Below are positions 7,412 through 13,613 of a stretch of DNA of 19,425 nucleotides, in pieces (the first letter of the stretch is position 1; every line of letters begins with the position of its first letter). This stretch comes from Clostridia bacterium (lineage in GTDB: Bacteria > Bacillota > Clostridia > Oscillospirales > CAG-272), in NCBI GenBank assembly GCA_017629395.1, contig JAGBXH010000082.1, positions 1 through 19,425 on the forward strand, given 5' to 3'. Both the position numbers and the translations under genes were made by a program. The notes beneath the pieces were generated by a model. It had not been told where the DNA came from and made no database searches. It worked only from the letters and a program-made list of their open reading frames with translations.

Positions 7412-8809
7412 ATGAATAACACCGAAAAAACAATGGACAAAATCGTTGCGCTGTGTAAGAACAGAGGCTTTATCTATCCCGGCTCCGAGATCTACGGCGG
7501 TCTTGCAAATTCCTGGGACTACGGTCCTTTGGGCGTTGAGTTCAAGAACAACGTCAAAAAGGCTTGGTGGAAGAAGTTTGTGCAGGAATCCCGCTATAAC
7601 GTGGGTCTGGACAGCGCAATTATCATGAACCCCCAGACTTGGGTTGCATCCGGTCACTTGGGCGGCTTCTCTGACCCTCTGATGGACTGCAAGGTTTGCC
7701 GTGCACGTCACAGAGCAGACAAGCTGATCGAGGATTACGCATTCCAGAACGGCCTTGAGGACAATCCCGCAGGCTGGACCGATGATGAAATGATGGCTTA
7801 CATCAAGGAAAAGCACATCTGCTGCCCCGATTGCGGCTCGGGTGACTTTACCAATATCCGTAAGTTTAACCTGATGTTCAAGACCTTTATCGGCGTTACC
7901 GAGGAGTCTACCAACACCGTATATCTGCGTCCCGAAACTGCGCAGGGTATCTTTGTACAGTTTAAGAACGTTGCGCGCTCGGGCAGAAAGAAGATGCCCT
8001 TTGGCGTAGGTCAGATCGGTAAGTCCTTCCGTAACGAGATCACCCCCGGCAACTTCGTGTTCCGTACCCGCGAGTTCGAGCAGATGGAGCTGGAATTCTT
8101 CTGCAAGCCCGGTACCGACCTTGAGTGGTTCCAGTACTGGAGATCCTACTGCGAGAATTGGCTGATCAATTTGGGCATGAGAAAAGAGAATATGCGTCTG
8201 CGTGACCACAGCGCAGAGGAGCTGTGCTTCTACTCCAAGGGCACGACCGACATTGAGTTCTTGTTCCCGTTCGGTTGGGGAGAGCTGTGGGGCATTGCAG
8301 ACAGAACTGACTATGACCTGACCCAGCACCAGAACGTTTCGGGCGAGAGCATGGAATATTTTGATCCCGAGACCAATGAAAAGTATATTCCTTACGTCAT
8401 TGAGCCCTCTTTGGGTGCTGACCGCGTAGCACTCGCATTCCTTTGCGATGCGTATGACGAGGAGATCGTTGATCCCGCAAAGAACGACGTGCGCGTAGTG
8501 CTGCACCTGCATCCCGCTCTTGCACCTGTTAAGGTTGCCGTTCTGCCGCTGTCCAAGAAGCTGTCCGATAAGGCAGGCGAGGTATTCGACGAGCTGGCTA
8601 AGTACTATAACTGCGAATTTGACGAGACCGGCTCGATCGGTAAGCGTTACCGCCGTCAGGATGAGATCGGTACGCCTCTTTGCGTGACCTATGACTTTGA
8701 GTCCGAAACCGACGGCTGCGTGACCGTTCGTGACAGAGATACCATGGAGCAGATTCGTCTGCCCATCTCCGAGCTTAAGAGCTACATCGACAAGGTGGTC
8801 GAATTTTAA
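7412..8809 (+). CDS. glyS: Glycyl-tRNA synthetase, single-chain (homodimeric) class II type
   Basis: This 465-residue enzyme charges tRNA-Gly with glycine. It is the homodimeric eukaryote/archaea/Thermus-like form, not the alpha/beta GlyQ-GlyS form. Evidence: N-terminal GSEIYGGLANSWDYGPLG; an insert with CRARH and CCPDCG cysteines; RPETAQGIFVQFKNV; motif 2 FRNEITPGNFVFRTREFEQ (from F206, with R207 and E209); motif 3 EPSLGADRVALAF (E331-R338); and a C-terminal anticodon-binding domain ending in GTPLCVTYDFES...VTVRDRDTMEQ. The gene follows an own promoter and a CGGAGG site. Its stop overlaps the start of the next gene as TAATG, an unexpected coupling to a DUF554 membrane protein. Confidence 0.97.
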   Translation: MNNTEKTMDKIVALCKNRGFIYPGSEIYGGLANSWDYGPLGVEFKNNVKKAWWKKFVQESRYNVGLDSAIIMNPQTWVASGHLGGFSDPLMDCKVCRARHRADKLIEDYAFQNGLEDNPAGWTDDEMMAYIKEKHICCPDCGSGDFTNIRKFNLMFKTFIGVTEESTNTVYLRPETAQGIFVQFKNVARSGRKKMPFGVGQIGKSFRNEITPGNFVFRTREFEQMELEFFCKPGTDLEWFQYWRSYCENWLINLGMRKENMRLRDHSAEELCFYSKGTTDIEFLFPFGWGELWGIADRTDYDLTQHQNVSGESMEYFDPETNEKYIPYVIEPSLGADRVALAFLCDAYDEEIVDPAKNDVRVVLHLHPALAPVKVAVLPLSKKLSDKAGEVFDELAKYYNCEFDETGSIGKRYRRQDEIGTPLCVTYDFESETDGCVTVRDRDTMEQIRLPISELKSYIDKVVEF

Positions 8810-9639
8810 TGGAAAATTTTCCTCTTTGGGGAACGCTTGTTAACACCGGAACGGTCGTTGCAGGGTCTCTTTTTGGGCTTTTGATCCATTTGATATCAAA
8901 AAAAGGAAAGCTGAAAAGTCAAAGATTCTCCGAGGTATCGGCTTCCATCATGCGCGGACTTGGCCTTGCAGTGGTCATGGTGGGCATAGGCGGTGCGCTT
9001 AAGGGCGTGATTTATGATGCCGTTGGAGATGCTGTGATCGTATCCGGCATTCTTGCCGAGGGACTGTACAGCGATAACGCCATCATTACCATTCTTTCGA
9101 TCGTGATAGGTGTACTGATCGGTGGTCTGATCGATATTGATCACTGGGTCAATCTGCTTGGCAAAAAGGTGGAAACCTTATTCAACCGCAAGCCTGAGCA
9201 AAATGCGGTGCACGTGCCTGTGGCACAAGGCTTCGTGTCTGCTTCGTTGCTGTTCTGCGTAGGATCAATGACCATTGTCGGCTCAATTCAGAGCGGGCTT
9301 TCGGGAAATCACGATCTGCTCTACACAAAATCCTTGTTGGATTTCGTGTCCTCTATCGTGCTTTCCTCAACTATGGGGATCGGCGTGCTGCTTTCCTCGG
9401 CGTTCGTGCTGGTATTTCAGGGTGGCATTGCGCTGGTTGCCAATCTTGCAGGGCAGGGGCTTTCTGCAGCCGTGATCGATGCAATGAGCTGCGTCGGATC
9501 TGTGCTGATCGTGGGGCTTGGACTGAACGTCATGGGCATTACCAATCTCAAAATCATGAACTATCTTCCTGCTGTTTTTCTTCCCATTGCACTTGTGCCG
9601 CTGTGGGACTTTATTACGGGGCTGATAGCGTTGATTTGA
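8809..9639 (+). CDS. DUF554 family integral membrane protein
   Basis: A 276-residue hydrophobic protein resembling the DUF554 (YdfK/YqgA-like) family. It begins FPLWGTLVNTGTVVAGSLFGLLIH and contains VMVGIGGALKG, VLIGGLIDIDHWVN, QGFVSASLLFCVGSMTIVGSIQSGLSGNHDLLYTKS-type family segments and a C-terminal LPAVFLPIALVPL helix; six to seven membrane helices can be counted. The family has no established biochemical function; transport has been suggested on topology alone. Its ATG overlaps the glyS stop by one base, so translation should depend on glyS ribosomes. A strong terminator follows immediately. Family assignment is good, function unknown. Confidence 0.9.
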   Translation: MENFPLWGTLVNTGTVVAGSLFGLLIHLISKKGKLKSQRFSEVSASIMRGLGLAVVMVGIGGALKGVIYDAVGDAVIVSGILAEGLYSDNAIITILSIVIGVLIGGLIDIDHWVNLLGKKVETLFNRKPEQNAVHVPVAQGFVSASLLFCVGSMTIVGSIQSGLSGNHDLLYTKSLLDFVSSIVLSSTMGIGVLLSSAFVLVFQGGIALVANLAGQGLSAAVIDAMSCVGSVLIVGLGLNVMGITNLKIMNYLPAVFLPIALVPLWDFITGLIALI

Positions 9640-9660
9640 CATCAGAAAACTGCATAACAA

Positions 9661-9693
9661 AACGGCAGGAGCTTGCGCACCTGCCGTTTTTTT
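9661..9693 (+). terminator. Strong rho-independent terminator after the DUF554 gene
   Basis: AACGGCAGG (9661-9669) pairs perfectly with CCTGCCGTT (9680-9688) and is followed by seven T. An A-run on the left arm gives it some activity for the opposite strand too. It ends the glyS-DUF554 unit. Confidence 0.93.
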
Positions 9694-9721
9694 CAGTTTG
9701 CTGAAGTGCTGCGTATAACGC

Positions 9722-9755
9722 AAAAGCACCGTGCCATGTTGGCACGGTGCTTTTT
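9722..9755 (-). terminator. Bidirectional terminator at the convergent junction, serving rplJL
   Basis: AAAAGCACCGTGCCA (9722-9736) pairs with TGGCACGGTGCTTTT (9740-9754): a perfect 15-bp stem with a 3-base loop and A/T runs on both sides. It lies 50 bases beyond the rplL stop on the minus strand and also backs up the plus-strand terminator at 9661-9693, insulating the converging units. Confidence 0.9.
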
Positions 9756-9804
9756 GCTATCCAAGACAGATTGCAAAGGGTTTGTGTATTTTCCGGAAGG
9801 GAAA

Positions 9805-10182
9805 TTACTTGATGGTGACGGTAGCACCTGCAGCGGAGAGCTGCTCCTTGATCTTCTCTGCGTCTTCCTTGGAAACGCCTTCCTTGAGCATCTTGGGAGC
9901 GCCTTCAACCAGGTCCTTAGCGTCCTTCAGGCCCAGACCGGTGATCTCGCGAACAACCTTGATAACGTCGAGCTTCTTAGCGCCGAAGCTGGTGAGCTCT
10001 ACGTCGAACTCGGTCTTCTCCTCAACTGCTGCTGCAGCGGGAGCTGCTGCGCCGCCAACTGCTACGGGAGCTGCTGCGGATACGCCAAATTCCTCTTCAA
10101 CTGCCTTAACCAGGTCAGCGAGCTCGAGGATAGTAAGAGTCTTGATTTCTTCAACAATAGCTGTAATCTTTTCGGATGCCAT
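9805..10182 (-). CDS. rplL: Ribosomal protein bL12 (L7/L12)
   Basis: A 125-residue stalk protein with the standard three-part build: N-terminal dimerisation domain (TILELADLVKAVEEEFGV, residues about 15-35), an alanine-rich flexible hinge (about 36-53), and the C-terminal factor-binding domain with EFDVELTSFGAKKLDVIKVVRE and GLGLKDAKDLVEGAPK. Multiple dimers sit on L10 and recruit translation GTPases. AGGAGGT eight bases before the ATG is a strong ribosome binding site. It follows rplJ by 57 bases and is the last gene of that unit; rpoB, which usually follows, is not here. Confidence 0.98.
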   Translation of the reverse strand: MASEKITAIVEEIKTLTILELADLVKAVEEEFGVSAAAPVAVGGAAAPAAAAVEEKTEFDVELTSFGAKKLDVIKVVREITGLGLKDAKDLVEGAPKMLKEGVSKEDAEKIKEQLSAAGATVTIK

Positions 10183-10239
10183 GATAAATTACCTCCTGAA
10201 TTGTGAGTGTTTTTAATAATTTGTGTGTGATGCAGAAAA

Positions 10240-10773
10240 TTAAGCTTCTGCGGGAGCTTCTGCAGCCTCTTCGCTGCCGCCGTTCTGCTTGTCGATGATC
10301 GCCTGCAGACCGTAAGCGAAGTTGTACAGAGGGGACTTGATGGAGCCCAGGAACTTTGCGATGAGGATTTCCTTGGAGGGAATCTCTGCGAGTGCGTTTA
10401 CACCTGCTGCGTCGATGACGCCGCCGTCAACGTAACCTGCGAGAATCTCGAAGGAGGGGATCTTTTCAGCGTATTCCTTGAGGATCTTTGCTGCGCAAAC
10501 GGGATCGTTCTTGCTGATAGCGATAGCGGTCATGCCGTTCAGGTGCTCCTTGATAGCGCCGTAGCCGACCTCGTCGCAAGCACGGCCGGTCAGAGTGTTC
10601 TTCATAACCACGTACTTAACGCCTGCCTCACGAAGAGCCTTACGCATCTTAGTGTCGCTGTCAACGGTGATGCCCTGGTAGTTTACCACTACGCCTGCTA
10701 CGGACTCTTTGATGTCAGCAGCCAGTTCAGCAACGATCGTTTTCTTTTGTTCGAGAATTGCATTGCTAGGCAT
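10240..10773 (-). CDS. rplJ: Ribosomal protein uL10
   Basis: With the ATG at 10773 the protein has 177 residues (MPSNAILEQKKTIVAEL...), matching uL10. GVVVNYQGITVDSDTKMRKALREAGVKYVVMKNTL is the classical core, in which L10 binds 23S rRNA helices 42-44, and the C-terminal helix carries the L12 dimers. An in-frame GTG twelve bases upstream (10785) overlaps the GGAGG site and is rejected as start. The unit starts at its own promoter (10963-10991) and a leader with an L10-type binding element and a terminator, so synthesis is very likely autoregulated by the L10-L12 complex. Confidence 0.97.
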   Translation of the reverse strand: MPSNAILEQKKTIVAELAADIKESVAGVVVNYQGITVDSDTKMRKALREAGVKYVVMKNTLTGRACDEVGYGAIKEHLNGMTAIAISKNDPVCAAKILKEYAEKIPSFEILAGYVDGGVIDAAGVNALAEIPSKEILIAKFLGSIKSPLYNFAYGLQAIIDKQNGGSEEAAEAPAEA

Positions 10774-10785
10774 TTTGTGTTTCAC

Positions 10786-10956
10786 CTCCCAGTGAGAATG
10801 AGTAATAAAAAAATCTTTCTTCCGTCAAAGCATAGCTTCGCGCGAAGAAAGACACACAGAAAGCGACCATGTCGCGTATTTGTTTGTTCTCTCCTCGGCA
10901 GGGAAGCGTGGCTTTTACGGAAACCTGCTGTCTTTGGATACGTCCTTGTCGGACAC
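10786..10956 (-). ncRNA. L10-type ribosomal protein leader with attenuator
   Basis: The minus-strand leader runs about 180 nt from the predicted transcription start near 10956 to rplJ. It holds CCAAAGACAGCAGG (plus-strand 10924-10937) and CCTGCCGAGGAG (10891-10902), the two conserved arms I know from the Firmicutes L10 leader (Rfam L10_leader). They flank a variable loop, and CAGCAGG/CCTGC pair. Next comes a GCGAC/GTCGC hairpin (10863-10875), then the terminator at 10807-10852. By analogy, excess L10-L12 complex binds the first element and favours termination. Confidence 0.85.
10807..10852 (-). terminator. Attenuator terminator in the rplJ leader
   Basis: On the minus strand TCTTTCTTC (10852-10844) pairs with GAAGAAAGA (10822-10814), nine perfect pairs, with an inner AAGC/GCTT stem, followed by seven T (plus-strand A-run 10807-10813). 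It lies 34 bases before the rplJ start and inside its own transcript, so it acts as an attenuator. Confidence 0.85.
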
Positions 10957-10962
10957 CATGAC

Positions 10963-10991
10963 ATTATAGCACGCTTCTGCCGAGTTGTCAA
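10963..10991 (-). promoter_or_regulatory. Sigma-A promoter of rplJL
   Basis: On the minus strand TTGACA (plus-strand 10986-10991) and TATAAT (10963-10968) are separated by exactly 17 bases, both perfect consensus. It lies about 30 bases after the stop of the upstream regulator gene. Only a weak AT-rich dyad separates them, so some read-through into rplJL is possible. Confidence 0.92.
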
Positions 10992-11020
10992 TAGGTTTTT
11001 GAAAAAAAGTTGAAAAATTT

Positions 11021-11578
11021 TTAGTTTTCGGAATCCACCGATTTATTTGCCTTGAGCACGCGCTCTGCCATGCCGATCAGTCTTTCGCGCAGCCAATAGG
11101 GGCTCATGATGCGGATGGGGGAGTCCAGCGCCATGATCACGCTCAAAAAGCGCTCCACGTTGTGAAATTCGCATACGTATCTGTTGCGCGACTCCTTGGA
11201 AATAATGAAGGAACGCAGCTCCAGCACGGAAAGCTTGTCCGGGATCTCCACCACGGCGGTATAGGGCATCTGCATCTGGATGACCGAGCTGTCCGCTTGA
11301 AAATCATCATTATTATATATAGAGGACACAACGCCCATGTAGGATTCGTCGTTGTCTGTGGTCAGGAGCACGGGGAGAGAGAAATCTGTGGTGTAATAAA
11401 AGCCCTTGTGCTCGGCGTCGTATTCGATGGGCGCGCCCAGCTGCTTGCGTAGAAAGTCAACGTCGCGCTGTGCCTGGCGATGAGATACGTTGAATCTCTC
11501 TGCAAGGCGCATGGCGTTGGGGTAGCTGTATTCAGTTATCTTCTTGTGTAGCCATTGGATCCTGTTGTTGGCAGCCAT
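11021..11578 (-). CDS. Short winged-helix regulator with WCX-like C-terminus, no evident WYL domain
   Basis: A 185-residue protein. Residues about 5-60 form a DeoR/HTH_11-type winged helix (LAERFNVSHRQAQRDVDFLRKQLGAP, then a YDAEHKGFYY wing). The last 80 residues (YTAVVEIPDK..., YVCEFHNVERFLSVIMALDSP, SPYWLRERLIGMAERVLK) look like the WCX extension found after WYL domains. The central WYL ligand domain of the usual 300-residue family is not visible; a segment of about 40 residues stands in its place. A DNA-binding transcriptional role is likely; ligand and targets are unknown. AAGGAGA precedes the ATG. It overlaps the upstream membrane protein gene by 47 bases, so the two are co-translated and possibly functionally linked. 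Confidence 0.8.
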   Translation of the reverse strand: MAANNRIQWLHKKITEYSYPNAMRLAERFNVSHRQAQRDVDFLRKQLGAPIEYDAEHKGFYYTTDFSLPVLLTTDNDESYMGVVSSIYNNDDFQADSSVIQMQMPYTAVVEIPDKLSVLELRSFIISKESRNRYVCEFHNVERFLSVIMALDSPIRIMSPYWLRERLIGMAERVLKANKSVDSEN

Positions 11579-12449
11579 CTTGGATCTCCTTTTCTTGCGT
11601 TAGTTCGGTCGGGTCGGGGAGGTTGCAGGATTTGCAGAAGGTAACGAGTCTGTGCGCAATATAAATGCCGTTGCACAGGCAGAGCAGCGCGAGCGCAAGA
11701 ATGCGCGTGCCGTGCACGGTGCCGGCGGGATCTGTGATTGCGGGGAGCGCACCTGCGAGCGCGCAGGCGTTGGCGAATATGGCGATACAGGAGCTTGTAA
11801 GGAATCTGCGCGGCTGCGCTCTGTCGAGCGTATAGCGAAGCTCTGCAGTCAGATACAGCATGGTGGCAATGAAAGCAAGCTGCAGCGCGATCTTGGCGGG
11901 CGCGTTCATGTGGTGATCCTGCTCAAAGTAGGTCAGGCCGCAAAGACCTGTCAGCATTGCCACGGGACCTATGCCCATGACTACCGTGACACTTGCAAGA
12001 CCCGGTGCGTTTGCTGTGCGCAATGCGTAAAATGCAACGCTGAGCACCGTGCCCAACACGGCTAAACCGGAGCAGAGCGCGGTAGCATCCAGGGGTCTTT
12101 CACGGGAGAGCAGGGCAACAAGATCGTCGGGCGTGAAGTACGAGATCACCATTGCGCCTGCGTTCAGTGTTCCGAGGAGCGGAAGGATCGCTGTTATGCA
12201 GCGCTTGCCTTGCATGAAGTCCTTGGTACCGAGCGTGTTTTTGGGGATCAGGATCAATGCGGATGCAAACCATATGACCGCAGCGATCGCCAGCGCGTTC
12301 GCTAAGAGCGGGATTGGGTGACCCGAAACGAAATAATCCGAGCCGTCCTTGGCAAGCAGATAGGAAAGACAATATAGTAATAAGCCGGTTGCGCTCAATA
12401 TCAGCGCGGTCGAGCAATATACCTTGATTTTGGAGCCTTGAGAGTTCAT
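11532..12449 (-). CDS. Uncharacterised eight-helix integral membrane protein
   Basis: I do not recognise the family. From the ATG at 12449 it has 305 residues and about eight hydrophobic segments, for example VYCSTALILSATGLLLYCLSY, PLLANALAIAAVIWFASALIL, AILPLLGTLNAGAMVISYF and ILALALLCLCNGIYIAHRL, then a hydrophilic tail of some 30 residues (LPDPTELTQEKEIQDGC...) that overlaps the next gene. No catalytic or transporter motif stands out. An in-frame ATG at 12500 would add 17 residues, but it coincides with the place where transcription should start from the TATAAT at 12505-12510, so the shorter form is preferred. The true ribosome binding site is unclear. Coupling to the HTH regulator suggests a sensor/regulator or self-controlled pair; that is inference. 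Confidence 0.7.
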   Translation of the reverse strand: MNSQGSKIKVYCSTALILSATGLLLYCLSYLLAKDGSDYFVSGHPIPLLANALAIAAVIWFASALILIPKNTLGTKDFMQGKRCITAILPLLGTLNAGAMVISYFTPDDLVALLSRERPLDATALCSGLAVLGTVLSVAFYALRTANAPGLASVTVVMGIGPVAMLTGLCGLTYFEQDHHMNAPAKIALQLAFIATMLYLTAELRYTLDRAQPRRFLTSSCIAIFANACALAGALPAITDPAGTVHGTRILALALLCLCNGIYIAHRLVTFCKSCNLPDPTELTQEKEIQDGCQQQDPMATQEDN

Positions 12450-12504
12450 TGTGTTAAAAATCCCCGGAAGGGGAAACCTCCGATGAGCGAAAATATACAT
12501 ATAT

Positions 12505-12510
12505 ATTATA
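12505..12510 (-). promoter_or_regulatory. Possible -10 box for the membrane protein/regulator pair
   Basis: TATAAT on the minus strand lies 56 bases before the preferred ATG. The best -35 candidates are poor (TTACGA at 19 bases, TTGTTC at 12), and the region is AT-rich, so chance is possible. Confidence 0.35.
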
Positions 12511-12595
12511 TAGGATAATTATGAACAAATCGTAACCAAAACAAAGAATTTGGAAATAATTTTCTCTCTTTTATCAAAATGCACAAAAAAGCGGA

Positions 12596-12641
12596 CAAGC
12601 GAGGACGGACTGCTTGAAAAAGATGTGCTTTCGGGGCACAT
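12596..12641 (-). other. Two hairpins with minus-strand T-tracts in the divergent intergenic region
   Basis: ATGTGC (12623-12628) pairs with GCACAT (12636-12641); read on the minus strand it is followed by CTTTTTC. A second stem, CAAGC/GCTTG (12596-12600/12612-12616), is followed on that strand by TCCGCTTTTTT. They resemble weak terminators of a minus-strand transcript, but no promoter or gene for one is visible. The remaining 12501-12750 sequence is AT-rich without a supportable gene. Confidence 0.3.
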
Positions 12642-12754
12642 TTGGACGAGGATCGGGCTTGAAAAGTACGCAAATATGCCTAAAATTGTGCAACATATAC
12701 AAAACTGACACGAAAACTTCGTTGAAAATCGTCATGAAAAAATGTAAAAAACTA

Positions 12755-12783
12755 TTGCAATTTTGGAATGAATGTTGTATAAT
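12755..12783 (+). promoter_or_regulatory. Sigma-A promoter of the S10 ribosomal protein operon
   Basis: TTGCAA (12755-12760) and a perfect TATAAT (12778-12783) are 17 bases apart. Transcription should start near 12790, about 370 bases before rpsJ. No better promoter is seen closer to rpsJ. Confidence 0.85.
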
Positions 12784-12789
12784 GATAGG

Positions 12790-13158
12790 GCTTGATATGC
12801 GATGAAGCGAGAGGTTGCTTCGAGGGGACGCCCTCGAAGGTAATTTTCGCGGAGTATGTCCGAGAATCGGGCGAAGGTACATCCCTTTCATACACGGTGC
12901 AACATGCGGCATAGTGTTGCTCCAAGGGTTTCAATTTACACGTTGGTTCGGAGTTTGTTCGACGCAGATGCTGATGCGGGAACAAAATCCTTTTTTATCG
13001 GGTGTAAAAAGAAACACACGGAGCGGTGTTAGGGACTCGCCCCACTTTAACAAATCGCCCTGAACGGCGGCAAGGCTTCCACTTGATATATACGCGAGCG
13101 TATTGTGAGGTGAGGCTGCCAAGGAAAGGGGCGAAATCTTAAAAGGAGGCAAAACAAA
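12790..13158 (+). ncRNA. Long structured 5' leader of the S10 operon, attenuator type
   Basis: No gene is supportable in these 369 bases, yet they fold into many stems. In order: CTTCGAGGG/CCCTCGAAG (12818-12839, 9 bp, loop GACG); TTCG/CGAA (12846-12849/12872-12875) enclosing CGGA/TCCG; CCCTT/AAGGG (12883-12887/12924-12928) enclosing GCAACA/TGTTGC (12899-12904/12915-12920); and the terminator at 12950-12996. After it come ATACG/CGTAT (13090-13103), GGCGGC/GCTGCC (13066-13071/13115-13120) and a long-range TCGCCCC/GGGGCGA (13037-13043/13128-13134). AGGAGG (13144-13149) then precedes the rpsJ ATG. The layout is that of a cis-regulatory RNA acting by attenuation. I recognise no known riboswitch or T-box in it; autoregulation by an operon product is one hypothesis. 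Confidence 0.65.
12950..12996 (+). terminator. Intrinsic terminator inside the S10 operon leader
   Basis: GGAGTTTGTTC (12950-12960) pairs with GAACAAAATCC (12980-12990) with a single mismatch; an inner CGCA/TGCG stem (12963-12966/12975-12978) continues the helix, and six T follow (12991-12996). It lies about 160 bases before rpsJ, so if active it would stop transcription of the whole operon. Confidence 0.8.
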
Positions 13159-13470
13159 ATGGCAGTAAAGGAAAAGATCAGAGTTCGTCTGAAGAGCTAC
13201 GACCACACCCTTATCGACACCGCAGCTGAGAAGATCGTCAAGGTTGCTAAGGATAACGGTTCCCAGGTTTCCGGTCCTATCCCGCTTCCCACTGAGAAGG
13301 AGATCATCACGATCCTCCGCGCAGTGCACAAGTACAAGGATAGCCGTGAGCAGTTCGAAATGCGCACTCACAAGAGACTGATCGACATCATCAAGCCGTC
13401 CGCAAAGACCGTTGACGCGCTGATGAACATCGAGCTCCCTGCAGGCGTTGAGATCGAGGTTAAGCTGTAA
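13159..13470 (+). CDS. rpsJ: Ribosomal protein uS10
   Basis: 103 residues, the usual S10 length. IRVRLKSYDHTLIDTAAEKIV and SGPIPLPTEKEIITILR are S10 signatures, and FEMRTHKRLIDI follows, as in all bacterial S10. It lies in the head of the 30S subunit and, with NusB, is part of transcription antitermination complexes. It heads the operon behind a 369-nt leader and AGGAGG nine bases before the ATG. It is separated from rplC by an unusually long 143-nt spacer. Confidence 0.99.
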   Translation: MAVKEKIRVRLKSYDHTLIDTAAEKIVKVAKDNGSQVSGPIPLPTEKEIITILRAVHKYKDSREQFEMRTHKRLIDIIKPSAKTVDALMNIELPAGVEIEVKL

Positions 13471-13613
13471 GGCTTATATCAAGCACCGCGATATCAAGAC
13501 TTGCAAAACAAAGATAACAGCCGACGAAGAAAGAAACTTCGGCTCGGTAACTTTGTAAATCATGTCGGTCCAACCGCTTGGCGACCGACCAATAATTTAC
13601 AGGAGGAAAGAAA
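13471..13613 (+). other. Structured rpsJ-rplC intergenic spacer
   Basis: A 143-nt gap in an operon whose other gaps are mostly 4-21 nt. It contains ACAAAG/CTTTGT (13508-13513/13551-13556) enclosing AGCCGA/TCGGCT (13519-13524/13539-13544), and then GTCGGTC/GACCGAC (13564-13570/13583-13589) with an inner CAA/TTG stem. The last hairpin ends 10 bases before the AGGAGG of rplC. There is no T-run, so it is not a terminator; a regulatory or RNA-processing element is possible. Confidence 0.6.

Noticed and set aside
9673..10216. Plus-strand frames overlapping rplL
   Set aside because: They cover two terminator hairpins and are antisense to a textbook L7/L12 gene.
10774..10785. GTG start adding four residues to L10
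   Set aside because: It overlaps the GGAGGTG ribosome binding site; ATG at 10773 fits.
12614..12805. Short plus-strand frame (63 codons) ahead of the S10 operon
   Set aside because: It runs across the -35/-10 of the S10 promoter, lacks a ribosome binding site and resembles no protein.
12815..13063. Open frame of 82 codons within the S10 leader
   Set aside because: It runs through the hairpins and the terminator; no ribosome binding site or protein-like composition, so RNA structure explains the region better.
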